DNA of 5,325 nt from Candidatus Zhuqueibacterota bacterium. GTDB taxonomy: Bacteria > KSB1 > UBA2214. Below the pieces are notes generated by a model. It saw nothing but the letters and a program-made list of their open reading frames with translations, searched no databases and was not told the DNA's origin. This document shows positions 1-4,776 of the stretch, piece by piece. The stretch spans positions 1 through 5,325 of the forward strand of contig JAKJDB010000227.1 in the NCBI GenBank assembly GCA_022706175.1. Direction: 5' to 3'. Both the position numbers and the translations under genes were made by a program. Position 1 is the stretch's first letter; each line of letters starts with the position of its first letter.

Positions 1-1
1 G

Positions 2-1546
2 GACGGCAACCGGACGGTGACCGCCTATTTCGCAGAGATCGAGGAGGTCGTCAGCGTGCCATGCATTCCGACCGGGCCTTCGTTCGCTTTCAGAGGGCAG
101 TTGTTGACCTTTTCCGTCGACAGCGCGGCCAGCAACCTTGGCCATGAGATCGAATACGAGTTCGATTGGGGTGATGCCAATTTTTCTGAATGGGGCGCTC
201 GCACCGATCAACAGACGGGCAACATCACCAAAATCACCTCGCCGAATGGTCAATCCGGATTGCCCGGTTGGGGCCGTCTGATGGATTACAAGTCCGGCGA
301 TCCGACGGACATCACCCTCGAGGTGACCGGCGGCTATTTCAAGGATACGGCCCAGTTGGGAGCAGAGCCTCAAGCCGGCACCGATGCCTATAAATATTTC
401 AACGGCATCGTCAGTTGCCTTGGGACCATCTCTTATGAAAATAAGCCGGACAGCCCGCTGATCCTCTCTTTGCGCGGCCTGGCGACGAACAAAAAGTACC
501 ATCTGGTGTTCTTTTCCAACATCGGCAGCGGCGGCTGGGATCACGCGTCGTCTGTGTCGCTGTCCGGGGCTGTGGGATTCGCCAACGAAAGCTCGAACGG
601 AAAGGATGAAGCTGGCCGGCCGCTCTTCTCCGGCGCCAATGATGCTTCGACCCGTCTTCCTGCGGATAACACCAGCACCGGCTATATCGCCCGATTCACC
701 AACCTGCTGCCGGGCGAGGACGGCGAGGTTGCCTTGCGGATCGACTTTGCCGGAAAATCCGGACAGGAGTACAAGGGCAAGGCTGCCAGCGCTTTGATGC
801 TGCAAGAGTTGGATGCCGTCTCCGGCGACACGTTGATGACCGCGTACAACGATTTCGCCTGGGGGGACGGCAAACGGTCGCACATTTACAAAGCCGCAAG
901 CATCTATTCGGATGGCATCATGGTTCGCGCTCGAGCCCGATGTCGAACTCATCCGGAAATTGTTTCGAACTGGAGCGATGGCCATACGGTGGTCGTCAAA
1001 GGGATCACGCTTGCCGTCTCTGCGGACCCGGTAAGCGGCGGACAGGTCAATCAGAGTCCGCAACAGGCTGATTATGATTTCGGCTCCCAGCTCACTTTGA
1101 GCGCTGTGGCCGGCACGAACTATCACTTCGGCAGCTGGAATGGCGAGGCGAAGGATACGACATCGGTAAAAACCGTCACCCTCTTTGACGACACCACCAT
1201 GGTCGCCCATTTTATCCTGACCACTGATGTGGCGAATGCCGGTGATCCAAGCCGCATGAGCTTTCACCTGCAGCAGAATTATCCCAATCCCTTCAATCCC
1301 GAGACCTGCATCACTTATCAGATACCTGAGCCGGCCACCGTGGTTCTCAGGGTCTTTAACACCCTTGGACAAGAGATCGCCACGCTGGTCAACGGAACGC
1401 AGAGCAGCGGCAATTACCAGATCAGGTGGGATGGCCGGGATTACGCCGGCCGCCAGGTCACCTCAGGTGTTTATCTCTGCCGGTTGGAGGTGGTCAGCAG
1501 TGCGCGAAGGTACATCAAGGATATGAAAATGCTTCTGCTGCAATAA
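2..1546 (+). CDS. Secreted multidomain protein with C-terminal T9SS type A sorting domain (5'-partial)
   Basis: The frame is open from the left edge and ends at TAA 1544-1546, so the true start lies outside; the GTG at 17 falls inside a domain and is not a credible start. Bases 2-31 read DGNRTVTAYF, the typical last strand of an InlB-like (Listeria-Bacteroides type) beta repeat. A PKD/Ig-like domain follows, with EYEFDWGD at 152-175 and SEWG up to 196. It seems interrupted by a lectin-like beta-sandwich (about 197-825) containing AGTDAYKYFNGIVS (374-415) and ALMLQEL near 791-811. The PKD-like part resumes around 848-990 with HIYKAASIY and VSNWSDG. A full InlB-like repeat spans about 1004-1216, ending TMVAHF. 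Bases 1247-1546 encode the T9SS sorting domain: QQNYPNPFNP (1271-1300), LGQEIATLVN, WDGRDYAG, SGVYLCRLE and the KMLLLQ end. Such proteins are exported by Sec, passed through the T9SS, and released or anchored at the surface. Adhesive or carbohydrate-binding function is inferred; no catalytic domain is visible in this part. Confidence 0.9.
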   Translation, partial: DGNRTVTAYFAEIEEVVSVPCIPTGPSFAFRGQLLTFSVDSAASNLGHEIEYEFDWGDANFSEWGARTDQQTGNITKITSPNGQSGLPGWGRLMDYKSGDPTDITLEVTGGYFKDTAQLGAEPQAGTDAYKYFNGIVSCLGTISYENKPDSPLILSLRGLATNKKYHLVFFSNIGSGGWDHASSVSLSGAVGFANESSNGKDEAGRPLFSGANDASTRLPADNTSTGYIARFTNLLPGEDGEVALRIDFAGKSGQEYKGKAASALMLQELDAVSGDTLMTAYNDFAWGDGKRSHIYKAASIYSDGIMVRARARCRTHPEIVSNWSDGHTVVVKGITLAVSADPVSGGQVNQSPQQADYDFGSQLTLSAVAGTNYHFGSWNGEAKDTTSVKTVTLFDDTTMVAHFILTTDVANAGDPSRMSFHLQQNYPNPFNPETCITYQIPEPATVVLRVFNTLGQEIATLVNGTQSSGNYQIRWDGRDYAGRQVTSGVYLCRLEVVSSARRYIKDMKMLLLQ

Positions 1547-1564
1547 ATGAATGTATAATGGAAA

Positions 1565-1608
1565 GATTCGAGTCCAGCCGGCTGTTGATCGGCCGCCGGA
1601 CTCGAATC
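1565..1608 (+). terminator. Strong hairpin after the T9SS-cargo gene, possible terminator
   Basis: GATTCGAGTCC (1565-1575) pairs perfectly with GGACTCGAATC (1598-1608). The stem continues, after a bulged A1576 and one C-C mismatch, through GCCGGC (1577-1582) and GCCGCC (1592-1597), closing a 9-base loop. It begins 18 bases after the stop codon, the usual place for a transcript end. No T-tract follows (the next bases are AGCATGAGC), so it is not a textbook intrinsic terminator. It may instead protect the mRNA 3' end or act with Rho. Confidence 0.5.
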
Positions 1609-1777
1609 AGCATGAGCTGAAATCGAACTTGCTGGATAGTCGCACCGTCATGTAAAAAGCATGCATTAAAAGGTTGTTTTATATTCTGTACCGCTTTGGG
1701 ATGCCAGCATCGGGAGAGGGTGAAAAATATCAATTAATTAAATGATAATAATAAGTTTAAATTAGGAAAAAAATTGC
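1609..1777. other. Non-coding spacer becoming AT-rich towards the promoter
   Basis: I see no convincing gene here. A short reverse-strand open frame (1733-1515) has no recognisable protein features and runs through the hairpin at 1565-1608. The spacer contains a near-perfect palindrome, GATGC-CA-GCATC (1700-1711), which could be a protein-binding site but may be chance. From about 1725 it becomes strongly A+T rich, directly upstream of the promoter at 1778, where such DNA could act as an UP element. Confidence 0.4.
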
Positions 1778-1806
1778 TTGACTTGTTCGTTTTTTTTGTT
1801 TATTGT
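1778..1806 (+). promoter_or_regulatory. Sigma70-type promoter for the candidate RNA and/or the Tad operon
   Basis: The -35 element TTGACT (1778-1783) matches five of six consensus bases. After exactly 17 bases comes TATTGT (1801-1806), four of six matches with the key T, A and final T present. An A/T-rich block lies immediately upstream, and the spacer itself has an 8-T run. Transcription would start near 1812-1814. The nearest downstream genes are the two Flp pilins, so this is probably the main promoter of the Tad operon unless the RNA segment that follows is a separate unit. Confidence 0.55.
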
Positions 1807-1812
1807 AAAGCG

Positions 1813-2119
1813 ACGCTGTTATTGAATTGAAACGACCCATACGATAAAAGCGTCATCCTGGCGCAGGAGGAACGTGGAAAGCGCAGCTTAACAGTGCCGT
1901 AACTAGGCAATGGTGTTTTGCACAGGCCGTGTCAGCTTGTCCTGTTTTTGTAGAATCGTGTTAGGGAAAGAGATTGCCCATCTGTCGCTATGGCTTGATG
2001 GTGTGATTGATAACGCGGTCGGTGCGGTGCAAGTCAGGCAACGACGACGGGCAACGTCCATTCAACGGATTTGCTGGAACTCATCCCGGGGTTAGTTTCA
2101 CTACTCTTTTTGTTTTTCA
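1813..2119 (+). ncRNA. Candidate structured non-coding RNA or long 5' leader of unknown family
   Basis: This stretch has no convincing protein-coding frame and is clearly richer in G+C than the AT-rich DNA on both sides. Its ends can pair: TGAAAC-G-ACCC (1828-1838) with GGGT-T-(A)-GTTTCA (2089-2100), an 11-bp helix with one G-U pair and bulged A2094. A T-rich tract, CTTTTTGTTTTTC (2106-2118), follows at once. Smaller possible hairpins lie inside: GACGCT/AGCGTC (1812-1817 with 1849-1854), CCTG/CAGG (1857-1867), TGCC/GGCA (1895-1909), ACAGG/CCTGT plus a T-run (1922-1949) and GACG/CGTC (2046-2058). With the promoter at 1778 this fits a stand-alone RNA of about 300 bases, or a leader controlling flp. 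I could not match it to RNase P, tmRNA, 6S, SRP RNA, or the c-di-GMP or cobalamin riboswitches. No covariation evidence is available, so the call is an inference. Confidence 0.38.
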
Positions 2120-2158
2120 AAGCTTAAAATTGTTTGTAACCTTGTGCATGATCCAATT

Positions 2159-2181
2159 TCCGGCAGAGCATAAATGCCGGA
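2159..2181 (+). promoter_or_regulatory. Inverted repeat abutting the first flp start region
   Basis: TCCGGCA (2159-2165) and TGCCGGA (2175-2181) form a perfect 7-bp inverted repeat around a 9-base loop. It ends three bases before the upstream-most in-frame ATG of the first pilin gene (2185) and occupies the place where a ribosome-binding site would be expected; no Shine-Dalgarno sequence is evident there. As RNA it could hinder initiation at 2185 or be an attenuator; as DNA it could be an operator. Confidence 0.4.
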
Positions 2182-2184
2182 TGT

Positions 2185-2430
2185 ATGAACATGGAATCGA
2201 GCGAAACCGTGGGGAAACGTGTGATGCTCTTTCTATCATCTTTTTTGGATAAAGTGATGCGCAGGCTCGGCCGTTTTTTTTCTGCCCGGCTGCGGCAGGA
2301 TGATGGGCAGACGTTGATGGAGTACGCCGTCATTCTGCTGCTCATCGCTCTGGCTGTAATAGCGGCTTTGACTTTTTTCGGCGGCCAGGTACTCGCACTG
2401 TACAATCAGGTTGTCGGCAGCTGGCCGTGA
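2185..2430 (+). CDS. flp: Flp/Fap-type pilin precursor, first copy
   Basis: This encodes a type IVb (Flp) pilin precursor, the major subunit type of Tad pili. With the ATG at 2185 the product has 81 residues. A basic leader ends in DDG41, with cleavage expected before Q42, giving mature QTLMEYAVIL with Glu at +5 and Tyr at +6. The hydrophobic helix spans roughly residues 44-66, and the mature subunit is about 40 residues. The start is uncertain. A 41-residue leader is long for Flp pilins, and the 2185 ATG has a hairpin instead of a ribosome-binding site. ATG 2224 (28-residue leader) or ATG 2257 (17-residue leader, matching the second copy) are plausible; 2257 has only a weak GGAT upstream. 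Recognition as a Flp pilin is secure from the G|QTLxEYA motif and hydrophobic segment. CpaA, encoded downstream, is the expected processing enzyme. Confidence 0.85.
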   Translation: MNMESSETVGKRVMLFLSSFLDKVMRRLGRFFSARLRQDDGQTLMEYAVILLLIALAVIAALTFFGGQVLALYNQVVGSWP

Positions 2431-2576
2431 TCGAATCGCACTTTGTTCATGGCGTTAGCCCTATATTGATAAGCGCGGCAACTGTTTTGTCGGTCATCTC
2501 GACTTATTGAAAGGGGGGATGCAAAGGCGTTCTAGCTTCACCAGGCGGTTCCATTTAATTCACTGTCAACCAAAAC

Positions 2577-2583
2577 AAAGGAG
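2577..2583 (+). promoter_or_regulatory. Ribosome-binding site of the second flp gene
   Basis: AAAGGAG lies six bases before the ATG at 2590 and fixes that start. It is much stronger than anything upstream of the first pilin gene, suggesting the second pilin is translated more efficiently. Confidence 0.8.
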
Positions 2584-2589
2584 TAGAAC

Positions 2590-2772
2590 ATGCAAGCAGT
2601 CATCAATTTCTTGCGCGGTCTCTTTTCAAAAGAAGAGGGACAGACTTTGGCAGAGTACGCTTTGATTCTGGTGTTGATCGCAATCGCTGTTATCGCCGCT
2701 GTAACACTCTTAGGCGGTCAAATTGAAGCTGTTTTTAACGCAATAACGGCTGCGCTTGGTATTGGTGGATAA
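2590..2772 (+). CDS. flp: Flp/Fap-type pilin precursor, second copy
   Basis: A 60-residue Flp prepilin of normal length. The 17-residue leader ends KEEG17, with cleavage before Q18 giving mature QTLAEYALIL. Glu at +5 and Tyr at +6, the signature of the Flp family, are present. A long hydrophobic helix covers roughly residues 20-42 with a GG kink at 42-43, then a short amphipathic tail ending GIGG. The ATG at 2590 is supported by AAAGGAG six bases upstream. It shares with the first copy the G|QTLxEYA start, the IALAVIAA/IAIAVIAA core and the GGQ turn, but the tails differ (43 versus 40 mature residues), so the copies are diverged paralogues. From its standard leader, strong ribosome-binding site and position closest to cpaA, this is the better candidate for the major pilin; that ranking is inference. 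Confidence 0.92.
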   Translation: MQAVINFLRGLFSKEEGQTLAEYALILVLIAIAVIAAVTLLGGQIEAVFNAITAALGIGG

Positions 2773-2793
2773 ACAATCAAGGCTTCAACTTTG

Positions 2794-2821
2794 TTGATCT
2801 GGGGACAGGTGAAATTCTAAT
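2794..2821 (+). promoter_or_regulatory. Possible internal promoter ahead of cpaA
   Basis: TTGATC (2794-2799) and TCTAAT (2816-2821) are 16 bases apart, with four and five consensus matches. They lie in the roughly 210-base gap between the second pilin gene and cpaA. Transcription would start near 2828. A promoter here would let the assembly genes be expressed separately from the pilins, but matches of this quality also occur by chance. Confidence 0.25.
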
Positions 2822-2935
2822 GTGTGCACTATAGAAGTAAGTTGATGGGGAGCTAGCTTAGGGCCGTTGAGTTTTATTAACTATGCTAACAATTGGTGAA
2901 TATCTACCTTGGGAAAAAAAGTGCAACAATAGTTC

Positions 2936-2951
2936 TACCGGTTCCTCGGTA
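2936..2951 (+). terminator. Small hairpin with T/A-rich tail upstream of cpaA
   Basis: TACCG (2936-2940) and CGGTA (2947-2951) form a perfect 5-bp stem with a 6-base loop, followed by ATTATTCTTAT. It could be a weak or partial terminator, or a processing site reducing read-through from the pilin genes into cpaA. The stem is short and the tail is not a clean T-run, so support is modest. Confidence 0.25.
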
Positions 2952-2972
2952 ATTATTCTTATCTACAGGCTC

Positions 2973-2978
2973 AGGAGG
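2973..2978 (+). promoter_or_regulatory. Ribosome-binding site that points to a CTG start for cpaA
   Basis: AGGAGG, a full-consensus Shine-Dalgarno sequence, is followed after four bases by CTG 2983 in the cpaA frame. No ATG or GTG lies in that frame between the upstream stop (TAA 2950-2952) and the catalytic aspartate codon. The first conventional alternative, TTG 3007, is 28 bases away. Confidence 0.6.
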
Positions 2979-2982
2979 CGTT

Positions 2983-3447
2983 CTGACAGACCTGCATATT
3001 CCGGCATTGATTGTTCTTGCTGCAGCGGCTGCCTGGTGGGATCTGCATCAACGGCGCATTCCCAACGGGCTGACCCTGGCGGCGTTTATCGCCGGCATCG
3101 GTCTGCACACAGCTGCTGATGGAATGGCAGGCTTGTCCGCCTCTGTGCTCGGAGCAGCGGCGGGAGCGATCCCATTCGCTGTGGTTTACTGGTTAGGCGG
3201 CATGGGCGCCGGCGACGTCAAGCTGATGGCCGGCGTCGGCGCCCTGTTCGCCTGGCCTACGATGAGCCTCGCGCTTTTCTGCATTGTCCTTGCCGGCGGC
3301 CTGTTAGGGCTGGTCAAAATCAGCGTGCACATTTATCAGCGGCGCGGCAGCACAAAGACCCCTGGCTCTCTGCGGCGGTTGGAATTGCCCTATGGGGTTG
3401 CCATCGCTGTGGGAACCTGTTTTACCATTTTTCTGGGAATGATGTGA
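2983..3447 (+). CDS. cpaA: CpaA/TadV-type prepilin peptidase (A24 family)
   Basis: An inner-membrane GxGD aspartyl peptidase that removes the leaders of Flp pilins and Tad pseudopilins. With the CTG start the product has 154 residues, normal for the short CpaA/TadV class that lacks the N-methylation domain of PilD. The first catalytic Asp is D20 in WWDLHQRRIPN, just after the first hydrophobic segment. The second is D78 in GGMGAGDVKL, followed by further membrane segments and the conserved LPYGVAIAVGT near the C-terminus. The start is inferred from AGGAGG at 2973-2978 and from the need to include the first membrane segment: starting at TTG 3007 removes eight residues, leaves a very short first helix, and has no ribosome-binding site nearby. 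The substrates are presumably the two pilins upstream and the TadE protein encoded immediately downstream. Its stop codon TGA overlaps the tadE ATG by one base. Confidence 0.9.
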   Translation: MTDLHIPALIVLAAAAAWWDLHQRRIPNGLTLAAFIAGIGLHTAADGMAGLSASVLGAAAGAIPFAVVYWLGGMGAGDVKLMAGVGALFAWPTMSLALFCIVLAGGLLGLVKISVHIYQRRGSTKTPGSLRRLELPYGVAIAVGTCFTIFLGMM

Positions 3448-3833
3448 TGAAAAAATTTTGCAAATCGCAAAAAGGCCAGTCCCTGGTCGAATTTGCCCTG
3501 GTGATTCCCATATTTATTATGCTTCTCTTCGGCATCATCGAGTTCGGCCGGCTGTGGGAGACCATGAATGTTCTGACCAGCGCCGCCCGGGAAGGCGCCC
3601 GCATTGCAGCGGTCACTTCGCCGGACGGGGCGCGCGTCAGAAGCAGTGCGTTGAATTTGCTGGCAGGCAGCGGCCTGACCGGCATCTCTGTCACCATATC
3701 CGGCCCCGGCGGAAGCCATGATGTGACCGTAACGGTAAGCGGTACTTATGCACCGTTGACCAATGCGATCATACCCGGCCTGGTCGGCCCTTTTAACCTT
3801 ACACGCAGTACCACGATGCACTGGGAAGGCTAA
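3447..3833 (+). CDS. tadE: TadE-like minor pilin/pseudopilin
   Basis: A 128-residue TadE-family protein, a Tad pseudopilin needed for pilus assembly. The leader MKKFCKSQKG is followed by QSLVEFALVIPIF, with cleavage expected between G10 and Q11 and Glu at mature +5. A single hydrophobic helix spans roughly residues 12-33 and continues into the family motif IIEFGRLWETMNVLTSAAREGARIA, followed by a beta-rich extracytoplasmic tail. ATG 3447 shares one base with the cpaA stop (TGATG), implying translational coupling; an in-frame GTG at 3444 would add one residue and is less likely. The cleavage motif matches the specificity expected of CpaA just upstream. TadE is often encoded near TadF/TadG at the end of tad loci, so its position between cpaA and cpaB is a point of interest. 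No partner TadF or TadG is visible in the window. Confidence 0.9.
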   Translation: MKKFCKSQKGQSLVEFALVIPIFIMLLFGIIEFGRLWETMNVLTSAAREGARIAAVTSPDGARVRSSALNLLAGSGLTGISVTISGPGGSHDVTVTVSGTYAPLTNAIIPGLVGPFNLTRSTTMHWEG

Positions 3834-3848
3834 CCCGGAGACCATAGA

Positions 3849-4748
3849 ATGTTTCTGCTCAAGCTCAAGTACCTGATCCCTCTTGCTGTAGTGGCCGCCC
3901 TGCTGGCCACTCTGGGCACCTATTCCTATCTGCAGAATCAGAAAACCTCTCTACAGCGACGCCAGGAAATGGTGCGCACGGTGCTGATCGCCAAAGTCAA
4001 TCTTCCGGTCGGCACACGACTGGAGGAGAGCATGCTGCAGGTGAAAGAATATCCTCCTGAATTAACGCCTGCCGGCAGTTTTTCCCAGGCCGCAGACCTC
4101 GTGGGCCGAGTAACCAAATCCGAGATCTTTGCCGGCGAAGTTGTGCTGGAATCGCGCCTGGCTGTGTCGGGATCCAACAGCGGCTTTGCCGCTGCCATAC
4201 CGGCGGGTATGCGCGCTATGACTGTGGCGGTCAATGTGGTCAGCGGCGTCAGTGGATTCATCCTGCCCCATGCCCGCGTCGATGTGCTGGCCACGGTTTC
4301 CTCCACCGGCGACAAGGAGGAATCCACCACCACCACGATTCTGGAAAACATCGAGGTTTTGGCCGTAGACCAAACCGTTGATACCAAGAACAACGAACCG
4401 ATCACCGTCAAGTCGGTCACGCTGCTGGTGACTCCGGAGCAGGCGGAAAAGCTGGCTCTGGGAAGTTACGAGGGCAAGCTGCAGTTGGTGCTGCGCAATA
4501 CCGCTGATCAGGCTGCAGCCGCGCCTTCCGGCGTGCGTCTGAAAGAGCTGATCAACAAAAATAAACCTGTGCAGCCGTCGCCGCAGCCGCGCGTCACGCG
4601 CACAGAGCCCGCACCGCCGCCGGCTGTTCAGCCGCAACCGGTTCAAGAACCGCCCAAACAGGTGATCGAGGTCTATCGTTCCAACGTACGTTCCGAAGTG
4701 ATTCTGGATGAAGGAACCGCGAAAGAGGGCAAGCCGCAAAAGCCGTAA
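3849..4748 (+). CDS. cpaB: Flp pilus assembly protein CpaB/RcpC
   Basis: A 299-residue periplasmic Tad component thought to work with the secretin. An N-terminal membrane anchor lies at residues 6-28. A SAF domain covers about residues 43-106, starting VLIAKVNLPVGTRLEESML and including the VGRVTKSEIFAGEVVLESRL segment. The CpaB/RcpC domain follows at about 113-220, with AAIPAGMRAMTVAVN and GFILPHARVDVLATV. Residues 239-270 form a Pro/Gln-rich linker, and the C-terminal motif QVIEVYRSNVRSEV (271-284) is typical of the family. SAF domains resemble those of sialate synthases and antifreeze proteins, and in CpaB are suspected to contact glycan or peptidoglycan; that is family knowledge, not shown here. 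The start ATG 3849 has GGAG (3837-3840) eight bases upstream, inside the 15-base gap after tadE. A long reverse open frame (4895-4062) across this gene is a codon-use shadow. Confidence 0.92.
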   Translation: MFLLKLKYLIPLAVVAALLATLGTYSYLQNQKTSLQRRQEMVRTVLIAKVNLPVGTRLEESMLQVKEYPPELTPAGSFSQAADLVGRVTKSEIFAGEVVLESRLAVSGSNSGFAAAIPAGMRAMTVAVNVVSGVSGFILPHARVDVLATVSSTGDKEESTTTTILENIEVLAVDQTVDTKNNEPITVKSVTLLVTPEQAEKLALGSYEGKLQLVLRNTADQAAAAPSGVRLKELINKNKPVQPSPQPRVTRTEPAPPPAVQPQPVQEPPKQVIEVYRSNVRSEVILDEGTAKEGKPQKP

Positions 4749-4776
4749 AGGATGCTTGGAAAAGGAGATGTGCAGA

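Noticed and set aside
1551..1560. Perfect TATAAT (1554-1559) just after the T9SS-cargo stop codon.
   Set aside because: No -35-like sequence at suitable spacing (CTTCTG is all there is), and a transcript from here would start inside or beside the strong hairpin with no nearby gene.
1515..1733. 72-codon reverse-strand frame in the intergenic region.
   Set aside because: No recognisable motif or ribosome-binding site, and it runs through the strong hairpin into the end of the T9SS-cargo gene.
1855..2060. RNase P-like (GGAGGAA, GTGCCGTAAC) and cobalamin-like (TTAGGGAAAG, GGTGCAAGTC) fragments in the candidate RNA.
   Set aside because: The matches are short and scattered; the diagnostic RNase P cores and the cobalamin GCCACTG box are missing.
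2471..2550. GEMM (c-di-GMP-I) riboswitch-like string between the two flp genes: GGCAA, then GAAAGGGGGGATGCAAAGGC.
   Set aside because: It resembles the GNRA...GGGACGCAAAGCC part of the aptamer, but GATGCAAAGG replaces GACGCAAAGCC, no hairpin closed by a GNRA loop can form just upstream, and the second helix with GGTAGC...GGTTACC is absent. An Infernal search would settle it.
2883..3119. 78-codon forward frame overlapping the start of cpaA.
   Set aside because: No conserved features and no ribosome-binding site; after 2983 it is an out-of-frame reading of cpaA. It does not supply a better N-terminus for cpaA.
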